Shown piece by piece: positions 1 to 11,624 of a stretch of 64,000 nucleotides of DNA (position 1 is the first letter of the stretch; each line of letters starts with the position of its first letter). The notes beneath the pieces are model-generated. The model had not been told where the DNA came from. It was given only the letters and a program-made list of their open reading frames with translations, and ran no database searches. Origin of the DNA: Spirodela intermedia (lineage: Eukaryota > Streptophyta > Magnoliopsida > Alismatales > Araceae); contig LR746272.1 in assembly GCA_902729315.2 (NCBI GenBank), forward strand, positions 2,266,035-2,330,034. Reading direction: 5' to 3'. The translations under genes were made by a program, and so were the position numbers.

Positions 1-1480
1 CTATTTGGTTTGCGTCGTCAAATGGTGCTCAGTATGTAATGCAGGCAAGGGGATTTTGGATATTCTAAGACAGCATAGATAGTTTCCCTTTCTGTACTCT
101 TCATGGCGGCACTGTGCATATGTTTTCGTGTTTAGTACCAAGAATGAGTTTAGTTCAATGGCGGAGAATATGATTGAAGTATAAATCAAAATTCCATCCA
201 TTGTTACCAACGTTTGAGTTCCTGACTTCAAACGTCTAAGATTCGATAGTAGCCTCATGATCTTTCAAGATCTAACCATCAATAATTATGCATAGCATGC
301 TAATTGAAATTAAATTATATAAAATAATGGAATTAATGCATCATAAAACGTAACTGCAAGACAAACTTCACTAGAACTCCTCAGAAATCAAATCCAAATA
401 GCATGTAAGAACTAAAATTAGATGTAGTATAGAAATGACCTGAAGATCAACGCAAAGATTCAATGAGCATCAACGAATTTATGCCTCCACATTACAAGGG
501 TGTCATGGGCGTACTCCCAGGATTCGACAATCATTCATCTTCTTGGAAGATTTTGATGAAGTTTAGGAAAGTCAGCACATGAAACCTTATATGATGTTAT
601 ACCGTCGTGTGCGTTCATTCTAGGTACACGAGAAGAAGCATGAGTCAACGAGACCGAGTAGACAGAGCCCTCCATATCTATAAACAAAAGACAAATCCAA
701 CGTCGGAGTGGGAGGGAAAGAAGTATCCAGGACACAATGGTGTCGGTCGAGCTACTAAGAAGCATGTCTGAAAGAAAAAATGACAAAAACAAGTCATACG
801 CTCATCTCTCTTACTCCCCCGGCTAAACGACTTCCAACCCTCATACATGGTGCGCGATGATTACGCGTTTCCCGCCAATTTGAGCAATTCATATGAACTC
901 TAGGTTTGTTGAAAGATCTTTCATAGAAGAAGATTTCCAAAGATCCAATAGCTCTTGGATAAACACCTCGCTAAGTAGACATCCTGCTGTTTTTTTTCTA
1001 TATTTGTAATTAAAAACGCAAAAATGAAAGGCCATATCTACATTATACGTGTCTATATATTACCGAGATGATAAAGTTCTGGTAGTCTACAGAAACAACG
1101 CTACCTCTGCCTGCTTGGTCGGTTATCGAATATAAACTATAAGTGTAGATCGTGGAGAGGGGAAATGAAAAGTTGAAAGAAGAAGAGGCCACCGACCAGC
1201 ATCCCAAAGACGGGTACGCATACTTGAGGGATGGGGGCTGAGTGGGAGGGGGGTGGGAGAGGGGGGCATGGAGAGGGAGAGATTGAGAGAGAAAGAGGGC
1301 GTGAAAAAGCATCCTTGTAAACATTTAAGTTGAATTGACTGCATGACAAGGATATATAAACACTAGTCAAGGCTCGAATATGGGTGGCCCCGAACAGCTT
1401 CGTTACTCACTAGCCATGGCAATTTTCCTTAAGTTCAGCTTTTATTTTGCGCACGATCTTCTCTGGTAACTAAGATATTT
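1..1480. other. Intergenic, no recognisable gene
   Basis: No family could be recognised here. A short open frame on the minus strand from the ATG at 258 to the window edge could be an exon of a gene lying to the left, but it has no motif I can name. There is a GA-rich purine tract around 1,220-1,300. Confidence 0.5.
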
Positions 1481-1500
1481 TATTGGATGAGGGCTTCATC

Positions 1501-1801
1501 TCAGATGGCAGTGATGGCGAGCTTCATCCCGGCAGCGCAGTGGCCGACGACGGAGCAGATGAAGTAGTTGGTTCCCTTGCGCAGAATCACCCTATCGTTC
1601 CCGGAGGTGAAGAACCGCGACCCCCTCGTCACCCGGCAGGTCTTGTACCCAGTCACGTCCACCGCCACCACGTTGTGCAGCGCGGGACTGTACTTGAATA
1701 CTGCATCCAGTCCAAACCTCGAGATTATTTCTAAGAAAACCGAACAACGAAAATGTGAAGAGAGTGTGAGATAAAATAGAGAGGAAGAAGAGGGAGAAGG
1801 G

Positions 1802-1854
<53 letters not shown>

Positions 1855-2045
1855 GGAGCATGGTTACTGATTTGGTCGCCAGAACGGAATCGCTTAGCCT
1901 GGGTCCAGGCGGCGGCGTTGAAGGTCCAGCCGCCCTGATCCCCCACCGTGTAGATGGTGGCATCAGAATGGAGTATGATGGATAGCAGTACCACTCCGAG
2001 GAGAACCACCGCACCTGCACTGCCCCTTCCCTGACTCCCCGCCAT
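1501..2045 (-). CDS. Plantacyanin / basic blue copper protein (phytocyanin), 2 exons
   Basis: Small secreted type-I copper protein thought to shuttle electrons in the cell wall; plantacyanins are linked to pollen-tube guidance and stress. Exon 1 is 2045-1868 and exon 2 is 1700-1501, joined across a 167-bp GT-AG intron to give 125 residues. Residues 1-29 form a hydrophobic signal peptide ending at HSDA. The mature protein opens TIYTVGDQGGWTF, typical of the family. The four copper ligands are visible as H68 (in ALHNVV), C108, H113 and M118 (in ICSVVGHCAAGMK). The Met axial ligand places it with plantacyanins and uclacyanins rather than stellacyanins, and C81/C114 should form the family disulphide. 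There is no GPI-anchor tail, which separates it from early-nodulin-like proteins. The start is the first ATG after a TATA box at 2136-2142. The intron carries a long dinucleotide microsatellite. Confidence 0.92.
1804..1850. repeat. (GA)n microsatellite inside the plantacyanin intron
   Basis: About 23 uninterrupted GA units on the plus strand, read as CT on the coding strand. It lies near the 5' end of the intron and should be highly length-variable. Confidence 0.95.
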
Positions 2046-2135
2046 CTCAGCCTCTCAGCTAGAGGGAACAGAGGGTGGTAGACGCTGTAGAGAAACTACG
2101 CTGTTACACGGACGGCCGCCTTGTCCGGTGGGGTT

Positions 2136-2142
2136 TCTTATA
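2136..2142 (-). promoter_or_regulatory. TATA box of the plantacyanin gene
   Basis: TATAAGA on the minus strand, about 91 bp upstream of the ATG at 2045. This is a normal distance for a plant gene with a short 5' leader. Confidence 0.6.
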
Positions 2143-2149
2143 GTGTGCA

Positions 2150-3236
2150 GAAGATGGACGACAGCTCTCTCACTCACTTAATATTGTTATTGACTTAAGG
2201 GGACTCAGTCTTGTCAGATCCACAGATCATTGAAATGGCCCAACTACCCACACCAGGCCCTTAGTTGGACTTCACTATAGCCTTTAAACAGATTCCCAAG
2301 TTCACCTTCCCGACACTATTTTTCAGAGAAAAAATCATTGAGGAAGAATATTCGCCGACACAAGGCCAGTTCAGCATTTAACATAGTTTTGTGCCTCTAT
2401 TATTCGGTATTTTTTGTGAGGTTCCTCTAGAATATTTACGTAAATATCTCTAAAGTTTAATCTATCTTTGTTTATTCTCGACAACATATTTTTTTTATTT
2501 GGTTCAAACCCGTGACAGAACACCAACCGAACATGTATGAAGATAGAGAGAGAGAGAGGGAGAGATGGAGTTCGTGTCATATTCCAAAGGCTGACAACTG
2601 CCGTTTGAAGCCGTAAAAGATGACCCAGGTCGAGTGAAACCGGTCTTGGAGTTCCCACGAGGAGACATGAAATGGTGGACTTACCAAGTCTTTGGGGCGT
2701 GGGGGAGAACGATAAATGCTAGTGTTAAACCGACGAGGCGTGGACGAGTGTTATATTCTCCTTCCCTTCAACTCTTCTCATACAAGATAGACGTAGAGGC
2801 AAAGATGAAGGGGGGGGGGGGGAGAAAGACATAATTTCTCTTTCTGATGCATTTTGAAAGACGGTATATAAACACGGGGATGGAACCATGGGGATTTTTT
2901 TTGTCTCTCTCTATTTCTCTCTGGCAAATGAGCGGAAGCATAACAAGGATTAAAGACAACCTAGCCCACGAGAGGTTGGGTCGACATCTTATTATTACTA
3001 CTATAATCGTCGTCATTATTGGTGTAACTATTATTATAAGGCTAGTTATCACCATTGTCATCGATCTTAGTAATGCTCCATCGGTTCACATCCCCTAAGT
3101 ACCTCAGCTGCCATCGACATGAAGCACTTTCTTCTTCAAGAAAAACTTAAGCGAGGAGAGACCCACAGCCCGGTAGAGTTGCAAAAGTCAATTCCATGAG
3201 TCAAGTAGATGGCTACTCATAAGTCAATGATATGGC
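2150..3236. other. Intergenic, no gene seen
   Basis: Contains short GA/CT tracts (near 2,540 and 2,900) and a G run at 2,813-2,822. Short open frames here have no recognisable domain. Confidence 0.5.
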
Positions 3237-3539
3237 GTGGCATCGCGAGCGCCTCTTGGGTCGCTTGAATTCACGATGGGCAGGGCTATCGGGTTGAGCT
3301 TTGGATCTGTGCCTATTGATCATAATTCTCATTATAGACTCCAATCAAGATATTCCCTCTATGAATGGACTGTTCGACCAGAGTATCCGGGTGGACTGGG
3401 CCTAGGGACTTGCTGGATAGACCCAACCTACGCCTTTGAACCCCAGCCAAAGTTGAATTTTGGGTTGCGGCTGGTCTTCGGGCTTACCAGCCCCATTGAT
3501 ACTCCTGGAAGGATGAGTCACCCGTTCCATTGACATGGA

Positions 3540-3717
3540 CACATCTGAGATCAACAAATGCTCGGCAGTTCCTCTATTCGATCCTTTTCTTTCTTCTTGT
3601 TGCTGTATATCTGGCGAGTTACAAATAGAGTTTGAAAAGATCAAATCTTTGGTGATTCCAGCGTACATGGTTGAGTTGCGAAGACTTCTGGATAGATATC
3701 CTGGCATATATGTTTGA
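3540..3717 (+). pseudogene. Plastid ycf2-derived fragment (organelle DNA insertion)
   Basis: The translation between 3,540 and 3,717 includes [20 protein letters not shown] followed by LRRLLDRYP. This matches the conserved plastid Ycf2 segment around its ELQTEFEKVKSL...IELRKLLDRYP region, with several substitutions. The ycf2 reading frame is lost on either side, so it is a non-functional insertion of plastid DNA, possibly via mitochondrial DNA. The flanks (about 3,240-3,530 and 3,720-4,000) have similar composition and may belong to the same insertion, but I could not assign them to a gene. Confidence 0.75.
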
Positions 3718-4008
3718 AACAGATTCTTTTTTGAGGGATTTCAAAGAGCACGTTGAAAGGTAGCTTATCTGCCATGGGAAGGCTACAACTCTGAAGATGC
3801 GGTACTTATTGGTGAGCGTTTGATATATAGCGCCCTTGCATAGACATTGAGGCGGGCGGACACTCAGATGGAATTGACCCGTTAATATGCCCAATGTCGA
3901 GATGTACTGATTCTCTTCCTCAGAATAGGGAATTTGAAACTCCGATTCTCTACCTCTACCCAACCAACCCCTAAAAATGAGATTCATCATTTCGGAGATA
4001 CCAAAAGA

Positions 4009-4209
4009 GCGATTCGACTCAGCTCTGGACAAAGCCGATCCTTTGACCATTACGTGGAAGCTTCTATCATGCCGCGTGCATAGTCAAACGGCATGAGATA
4101 CGTGATGAACGGATGGGCCAGACCTAATCGGTGACGTCAGATATGCGACTTTCTATTCTTTTCTGAAGGTCTAGCTTTAGGCCATTACGTCGTTTCCAGA
4201 GCAATATTA
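4009..4209 (+). repeat. Direct repeat upstream of MGST3, unit 1
   Basis: Begins GCGATTCGACTCAGCTCT and contains TGGAAGCTTCTATCATGC, a GTGACGTCAGAT core and TATTCTTTTCTGAAGGT. The same ordered blocks recur immediately downstream in a shorter unit. Each unit contains a TGACGTCA palindrome, the sequence recognised by TGA/bZIP factors. Confidence 0.85.
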
Positions 4210-4363
4210 GCGATTCGACTCAGCTCTAATCCGATCCGATCCGTTGACCATATTATGGAAGCTTCTATCATGCGGCGGACATAATCAGTGACGTCAGATC
4301 TACCATTTTATATTCTTTTCTGAAGGTAGCTTTCGGGCATTAAGTCGTTGGCAGAGCAATAAA
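4210..4363 (+). repeat. Direct repeat upstream of MGST3, unit 2
   Basis: Second, partly deleted copy of the preceding unit, beginning at the same GCGATTCGACTC motif and retaining the TGACGTCA palindrome and the TTCTTTTCTGAAGGTAG block. It lies 380-530 bp upstream of the MGST3 start codon. Confidence 0.85.
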
Positions 4364-4622
4364 GTCCACATTAAAGAGCGTACCAGTACTTTTATGCGCT
4401 CGTCACCGATGCGAGGCTCAGAGCTTAATTTTTAAAAACCTTATTCTTTGATTTTTTTTTTTAAATACACCCTTACCAGTGCCGACGTCTTCCCTTCCGT
4501 CACTGTGGAAGGTGCATCCCCTGGCCCCTCGTTTTAGTCGATGTCTTGAGGGAGAAGACAGCAGAGGGACTTCTGGTTGTTCTCACTTCGCGAAGATTCC
4601 GTTCAGGACCGAATGACGGATG

Positions 4623-4630
4623 TATATAGA
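4623..4630 (+). promoter_or_regulatory. TATA box of MGST3
   Basis: TATATAGA about 110 bp upstream of the ATG at 4740. No competing TATA element lies closer. Confidence 0.6.
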
Positions 4631-4739
4631 GGGGAGGGGGGGAGGGAGGGAAGGGTAGCGGCGGTCGGAGAGAGAAAACTCGGTGAGCGATCGAGTGGTT
4701 TACCGTCTGATTGACCTATCTGTGTGAAGGAGGGAGGAG

Positions 4740-5541
4740 ATGGCCGCAGAAGGGGCAGCAGCGGTGGCAATGCTCCCAAAGGAGTACGGTTATGTGATGC
4801 TGGTGATCGTCCTCTACGCCTTCCTGAATTTCTGGATGGCCTTCCAGGTCGGCCAGGCGCGGAGAAGGTAAACACCGTCGCCGCTCCCAGATATTCTGGA
4901 GTTGTCACTATTAAGGCCGCCGTCTTCTTTGTCTTGCCGCCTCCCTCCTCGAGTCCTCCTCTTCAATTTGTCAGATCCACTGAGGATTTCCATGCGTTAA
5001 TTTGGCGACAGGTACAACGTGTTCTACCCCACCATGTACGCCACTGAGTCGGAGAACAAGGACGCTAAGCTCTTCAACTGCGTCCAGGTAACTCGCCATC
5101 CCCTCGACTTCCCGTAGGATCTAGGGTTTAAGGTTGGAGTCGCATTTCCAACTCCACTGAGATCGAATGTTGTGGGGAGCAGAGAGGTCACCAGAACTCG
5201 CTGGAGATGATGCCGCTGTTCTTGGTCACGCTCGCTTTGGGGGGGCTGAAGCACCCCATAGTGGCAGCGACCCTCGGTGCCCTCTACGCTGTCGGGCGTT
5301 TCTTCTACTTCAAGGGCTACTCCACTGGGAACCCCAACAACCGCATGAAGTTGGGGTGAGACCCGAAGAACTACTCAGAGATTCAAACCCTGATAACTCA
5401 TCTCTCTCGACATCCCTTATTCATTCTTTTTCCCTGGAACTCCTGTTTTTTCTCTGCAGCGTACTCAGCTTCCCAGCAATCATGGGTCTCATCCTCTGCA
5501 CGGCGTCATTGGGCGTCCACCTACTCCGACGCCAATTCTAG
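4740..5541 (+). CDS. Microsomal glutathione S-transferase 3 (MAPEG family), 4 exons
   Basis: Integral membrane enzyme of the MAPEG superfamily that uses glutathione for conjugation and lipid-peroxide reduction, expected in the ER membrane. Exons 4740-4867, 5012-5087, 5183-5355 and 5460-5541 join in frame through GT-AG introns to give 152 residues, the usual family length. Hydrophobic helix 1 is in YGYVMLVIVLYAFLNFWMAF. The conserved ARRRYNVFYPTMYA block and the FNCVQRGHQNSLE signature (glutathione-binding region) follow. Further helices are in exon 3 (MMPLFLVTLALGGL and the HPIVAATLGALYAVGRFFYF stretch) and in exon 4 (FPAIMGLILCTASLGVHLL). The start fits the plant family N-terminus, whose core is VLPKEYGYV-like. 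A poly(A) signal lies at 5596-5601. Two direct repeats with TGACGTCA sites sit upstream and could make it stress-responsive, which is an inference. Confidence 0.93.
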
Positions 5542-5595
5542 CTCCGCAGCCATCGCCTTCCTTCTCGTGTTCTCGACGTGAAACCGAGTGGGATA

Positions 5596-5601
5596 AATAA
5601 A
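5596..5601 (+). terminator. Poly(A) signal of MGST3
   Basis: AATAAA 55 bp after the MGST3 stop codon, in a suitable position to direct 3'-end cleavage. Confidence 0.6.
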
Positions 5602-8130
5602 GTCTTCATTCTCGCATGTCGACCCGCTGCTTCCAGGCTGCAATGTTTTCCCCTGTTCGCAAATTATCGTGAATTTCCCCTTCCCTATCCGCTATTGACT
5701 ATTTTCGATCTGAATTCCTGATGTGGAATAGAATTGGAAGATGTTTTTTTACCAAACTTTGGGGTCTTCTGCTCGATCTTCGGCTGTTTGTGTCTGCGTC
5801 GTATAGAAAGACGGCTGGGTGATTCATAACGCAATCTAGCCTTTTGTCAACGGGACGTGCAGCTGGGGCGCTTCCTTTTCCGGAGGCCCGACCGATTCAA
5901 CAGAAGAGCCATCCACCTTCACGGAATTAACAGACTTTGGAGGCCCGTAAGCCGCTCGAGTTCGTGCACCTGCAGCTGGACGTAGAGTCAACCATGTCAT
6001 TCTCCAAGGCGAAGAATGGCTTCCATGGCTCTCTTTTAAAGCTCATTCAACTTCTATTTGAAGACAAGTGAGCCAGTAGTGTTCATAAGCTTCGTGGCCG
6101 TATTCAAAATAGGAAACCTAGTCCGACAACTGGGGTTTTGACGTAATTTGGCCCAGACGTCTAGCACGGGCTTCAAACTAGTTTGTGCGCCCCTTTTGCT
6201 ACCTGGATCCGATTCTTGGGATGAGTCTTATCTCCTTCCACCTCTTCTTCTCCATGGCCTTCAAATCGCCTCCTGTGTAAGCAAAAGAAGATCTTGATGC
6301 AAAAAGAGCTGTTGATCCCCGCTGTAACACCTACCGAGAGCTGCCGCTCGCCGTTGACATGAGCAGAGAGTAGGTTTCCTTACGATTATTCTTATGTCAC
6401 TTTTTTGTTGATTTTTTGCCCATTCAAGGTTTCCCACTAATGGACCAGTTTAACCAATGTGATATTGTAGTCATGATGGGCCTGGAAAATGTTTTAACAT
6501 TGATCTTATTTTCTCATCTTATACATGCTTGTAAATATTGTAAATAAATATCCACTTCCATAAATCACATATGATCAGGACGTTGTCCTTTGAGATCCAT
6601 GCAGATATATGCGTTAACGATATTCCTTTTTTGAAGCAAGAATGATCCATGAATCATAGATCATAGAAAAATCCATACTAAAATGAGTCTGAATTTTAAA
6701 AATATTTTTGAAAATTAAGAAACCCTCTTGTCTTAAAACATACAAATTAAGAGTTTTTTTAAATTTATTTTTTAAGAATATGGGAATTGGATTTCTGACT
6801 ACTTATGTAGTTAAATGTCTAGAAAATTAACTAATCTGCAAGGAAAATGATCATGGAAATCAAACAAGGGTAATTGAAATTTAATGATAGAAAGTGGGGA
6901 TAGTAAACTGAAAAATTGATAGGGCTGAGAAAGATGGCAACCCAATATTTTGTAAAATAGTCCTATGTTACTAGATAAAATGAGTATGAAGTTCTTCTGA
7001 GTTTGATGTCTAATATGATGCTAAAGTTTGGGTTTTGTTTCTCATTTCTCCACATCCCATTTTCTAATAATCTTATCATAAGATATAAAGATTTCAGCAT
7101 ACAAGTGATGGGGTATATTAGGGCGGTCCCTATATTATTTGATGCAGAAGTAAAGTCAAGGTCAAACATATCTACTACGACTAATTTCCATTTAATATAC
7201 CCTTAGTATTCAGATTACCATTTAAATATTCGTGTTGGTTGGTTATCAACTTTTTCACCATACATTAATAAATTTATCAACGTTTATTAATAAATAATGA
7301 AGGTCAAAATGAATATCCGCCTAATGGATTTACCATCTTGCTTGTTACACACCAGTCAATGTAGATTAGACTTGGTCTAAACCTTTAGTATATGCAAAGG
7401 CGCAATCGTTTATCTACTTTAATCCTGAATTTATGAGGAAAACAGACAAGTTCTTGAAAACTTGATGGACCTTTCTGAAACCCAACCTGCACTCATAGCC
7501 TCGCGCATCCGCGTGGGGATGATCGGGAGCGTAGCGTTGGAACTACCAGGCACAATCGCACTTAAACAGGCCGGACGGCCAACCGTAAGAACGCGACAGG
7601 TCATATGCTTGCATGTGCGCCGCTATCGAGGCTTGTCTTAAATTGTACTTTAGACCTCGCGAGTCGAGTCATCGTGGGTCGGTGGGTCAAACTTTCCAGA
7701 GCGTTGGCTAGGGTATATGATGATCAAGAGAGATTGGCACAAATATATAAATATTACACAGATACAAAGAGAGACACACAGAGAGCGAGAGAGAGAGAGA
7801 TAGAGAGAGAGGGGAGTTCTTGCCCGAAAAGCAGAAACAGCATATCGAAGTGCGCGAAACAGTGATGGAAGATTTAAAAATAGCGGTGGAAGGGTGTCTG
7901 TGACTCATATCCATGTGGGTCTGTCTGTGAGGAAACAAGGAGAAAATTGTGGTGAGAAAGTCGCACATGGGGACCTGACAACATTGGCATCTTCTCCTAC
8001 CTCCAGATCTCGTTCAGACCGGCGTCTTTCTCGGGCGGACTTTCTTCTCGGCACCTCTCTTCTCCTCGAAGGTCGCCGTGAACTCCGCAGACGGCTCTGC
8101 ATCAGTGTCGATGAGAATCTCAAAAGTGTC
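5602..8130. other. Intergenic, A+T-rich, no gene seen
   Basis: No convincing coding region. A mixed GA tract lies at about 7,785-7,812. The last few hundred bases become G+C-rich and form the promoter region of the GASA gene. Confidence 0.5.
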
Positions 8131-8139
8131 TATATAAGG
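8131..8139 (+). promoter_or_regulatory. TATA box of the GASA/snakin gene
   Basis: TATATAAGG located 123 bp upstream of the ATG at 8254, followed by a pyrimidine-rich leader. Confidence 0.7.
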
Positions 8140-8253
8140 AGATAGCCGCCCCTCACAACTGCCCATACCCCTTGCCGAAACCCCATCTCCCTCCCTCTTC
8201 CCACGGCGGAGGAAGGAAAGAAAGAGAGAGGGACGGTGATTGAAGCTCTCACC

Positions 8254-8792
8254 ATGGCGGCGGGTCATCCTCGTTCATCCTGTTCATCACAACGGCTGCC
8301 GAAGCTCGCATTTCTGCTACTCGTCATGCTAGCTTTTTCCGGAATAGCAGAGGTGAGACACAAGCCATAAGCTACCCGTCTTCACGATCATCCCTGATTC
8401 ACCATTTTTCTTTGACATGATCTTCTCCGAATCTTCCAGGCCCGTGGAAGAGGACGTTTCAGGCCATCAGGTACCTCCTGATTGAAGTAGAAGAAGGAAA
8501 ACTAGTTCACGTTATTAAGCACTTTGTAAATTTGAGTTAGACGACATAATGTATTTAATTTAGACGTTGTAATTAAAGTCGGTAGTATTATTTTCTCCCC
8601 TTCGGTGCAGACTGCCGGCCAAGGTGTACGTATAGGTGCTCAGCAACGTCTCACAAGAAGCCTTGCATGTTCTTCTGCCTCAAATGCTGCGCGACGTGCC
8701 TCTGCGTGCCGCCCGGCATCTACGGTAATAAGCAGGTCTGCCCCTGCTACAACAGCTGGAAGACCAAGGAAGGCAGACCCAAGTGCCCTTAG
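8254..8792 (+). CDS. GASA/snakin family cysteine-rich peptide, 3 exons
   Basis: Secreted gibberellin-regulated peptide family; members act in growth, redox balance and antimicrobial defence in the apoplast. Exons 8254-8352, 8440-8470 and 8611-8792 join in frame to give 103 residues. The hydrophobic core LAFLLLVMLAFSGIAEA is a signal peptide. A short basic linker (RGRGRFRPS) comes from the 31-bp exon 2. The C-terminal GASA domain has all 12 cysteines in the canonical order, starting CRPRCTYRC, with the middle CLKCCATCLCVPPG and the ending KCP. The small middle exon and the whole cysteine domain in one terminal exon are typical of the family. The specific subgroup cannot be assigned without an alignment. 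A GA microsatellite lies just after the stop, in the likely 3' UTR. Confidence 0.93.
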
Positions 8793-8829
8793 AGCTCCAT
8801 CCCCGCCTCCCCTCCCTCCCTCGCTCCCG

Positions 8830-8853
8830 AGAGAGAGAGAGAGAGAGAGAGAG
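8830..8853. repeat. (GA)n microsatellite in the GASA 3' UTR
   Basis: About eleven GA units a few dozen bases after the GASA stop codon. Confidence 0.85.
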
Positions 8854-8859
8854 GGAGAA

Positions 8860-11280
8860 GATTTTTGGAGATTTAATCGTAATGTGGACAACGGTAAAGA
8901 TGCACTATTAATAACAAAAAATAATGAGAGTGGTTTTTTATTCTAGGGTAAGATATATCTATGTGTAAAACATTCGTCTACATCACTTGTTCTCGATCTA
9001 TTTTTCGATTTGATGCCTTTGTATTTTTATTGCCTTTAGATTTTGGCTTGTACTATGAAAGCCTAGCTTTTATCAGCTATGTGACTTAGTGCTAGGAAAA
9101 ATTTGCTGAGAATTTAATAGGACATATTAAGATAAGGATCTTGTGGTTAGTATAAACCAGTAAATCCCACTTATTGCCAATTTTTATTTAGTCATGATTT
9201 GTACACGACAAATGGAGTTAATATTTTTTTTCAAAAAGTTAATGTAAAATTATTAATTATTTATTCTAGGGTAAGGATCATTTAATTTTACATCCCTTTA
9301 AATAAATCAATTATTCATTGGGCATTCTCTTTTTTAACAATCTCGATAGGCATCCAAAAATTATTTAACACTTATTTCTGGTGTCCTGGTTATTTTTTTC
9401 TTAAACATGATGAACATACGTAAATACCTTTAAAATATGAAAGTACTCAATTACATGTAAATAAGGAAATGTGAGAAATGGTAACCATAGTATCTAATAT
9501 ATTTTCTATAATTAAAAACTAAGAGAAACCCACGGATGTAAACCTTGAAAGCCCTAATAAGGTAAAATAATTTAATGTTCTAATCACTCCATCCCTTAGG
9601 CCTCAAGATAATTCCATTATGTGAAATGTCAACAAAATGAGCCATGTATTTTTCCAGTTTAAAAGAATGAATTAATTGTTTATGATTGCCAGAAAAGGTT
9701 CCAACTTTTCAGTTTTCATATACCCATACCCATACGATTGGAGTCTATTTTTTCCAGAAAATATTGGAAAATTATAAATAATGTATTTATCATTGGAAAC
9801 GTAAAATATGCATGATAGTAAATGAAGGATTAAAGCGTGTAGTGACTTTTGAATACCTTGGGATGTTATTAGATTGGCTATAACACTACTTTCAATAAAC
9901 AACAAATAAACAAGCTCAAACCATTAGTCTTTAATCTTAATGATAGTTTTAAAATACTAGATTTTAATTAGCTATATGCATAGATCCATTTAATACCATT
10001 TTCCCAAAAACAAGAAATGAATCCGTGATAAATGGTCTTTTTGTTCTTATCTAGTTAATAAATGGTATGTGAAGTGAGAAAGCTGAAGTTTTCATTTTAT
10101 TCCTTTCTCCAAACTTATTTCACAAATTCCTCAAGAAATTCGTCATTTTCATTATTTTTTAAAACATTCTCAAACGAATTTTATTAACTTAATAGTCTTA
10201 ACAACTTGTTTTTACAATAAGTCAGAGGCCTTGGAATATCGATTCCACATTAGTGGAATGAAGAATGCATGAATCCCAACAATGGAGAAAGGACAGATCA
10301 CTTGCTGATCTTTGATCCAACAAAACAATGGTAGAATTATTCCAAGTATTTCCACTGGAATAGCAATGTACATTTTTGATTTTCTATTCACTCATTGTTG
10401 GGCCTAACCTGGTCGAACATGATAGATTAATCCATAAAATATTTCTCCTCAATTTCAAAGTGGAAAGGATAAGTGATGCGTTATTTTTGTGGGAATTGGA
10501 TGGTAAATTGAAGTAATAAATTGATCCAAGTATTTTTTGAGATCATAGATGCACCATCCAAAGAGGTTTGATGACACCTCGGACATGTCATATATAATAA
10601 TTTCAAATTTAGTACAATTTTTTTTCTTATATTAAGATGAAAATACAAGGATATCAGAAATTCAAGGACTTTTAGAAGCACTAAAATAATACAAATGTTA
10701 CAATTTTAATTAATTTTGAATTCTAGCTAGTCTAAATGCTTCAATGAAAATATAGCTTCTACGGTGATTTAGGATAAATTTACTGAAATTAGAAGTCACT
10801 AAACAATGATATAGATAAACTTAAGAAAATAATTTTCGTGCATAGATTATTTATGTACTCTATCTAGAAACATTTTGTGCAGGTATCTGGTGATTTGTTC
10901 CAAATGGCTTCATTTGTAAGCTGAGTTGTCTGGTGGCCACCCAACAAACTCAAAAATCCATATTGCGGTGATAACATCTTTCTTACTCTCATGACCCCTT
11001 TTGTTAATGTATCTCCCTCCCTCCCTCTCTATGTCATCTGTATGTTTCTCTCTCTTTCTTGAAGGCCTGCATATAGTTTAGTTGAAATGCTTTAACTCAA
11101 GATTTACTATAACTATCCCTGGAAAAGGATTTATATCATATATATAACTGTGATAATATTCAATCATACTTATTGAATAATGAGTTAGAACATATTAACG
11201 TTTTTTTATTTTTTTTGTATTTCAATTAGAACTGAAAATGACTCATTGGACAAAACTGACCGAGCGAACAGAATGGGCCG
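8860..11280. other. Intergenic, A+T-rich, no gene seen
   Basis: Low G+C sequence with many stops in every frame. No retroelement protein motif or RNA gene was recognised. Confidence 0.5.
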
Positions 11281-11624
11281 AGCCCGGGCCATGGGTGACG
11301 GTCCATAGCCCGGAATTCTGAGTCAACTTTACGGAACATCAAATTCGCGTTACTTCAGATATGAAAGAAAAGTTATTTAAGTAATTTTATACCCATCTTC
11401 GTCCGTTTCCTATCATTCTGTGTCCAATCGCTTGACTGGGCTCCGTCAGAGGGTACCGTCGACTCTTCCGGGTCGTCTTGTTCCCCCGGCACATTTCGAA
11501 TCTCCTGAGAACCCTTCGTCTTAGCCGGCGAAAGGGGTTGCACTTTCCGCTACTCTGCGGGTTTTTGTGGCGAGCAGGCGGAGAGAAACGACTTTGTTGC
11601 CCTCCTGCAGACAGGTTTCCAAGG

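Noticed and set aside
1-258. 85-codon minus-strand frame at the window edge
   Set aside because: No family recognised and no complete gene structure visible. It may be chance.
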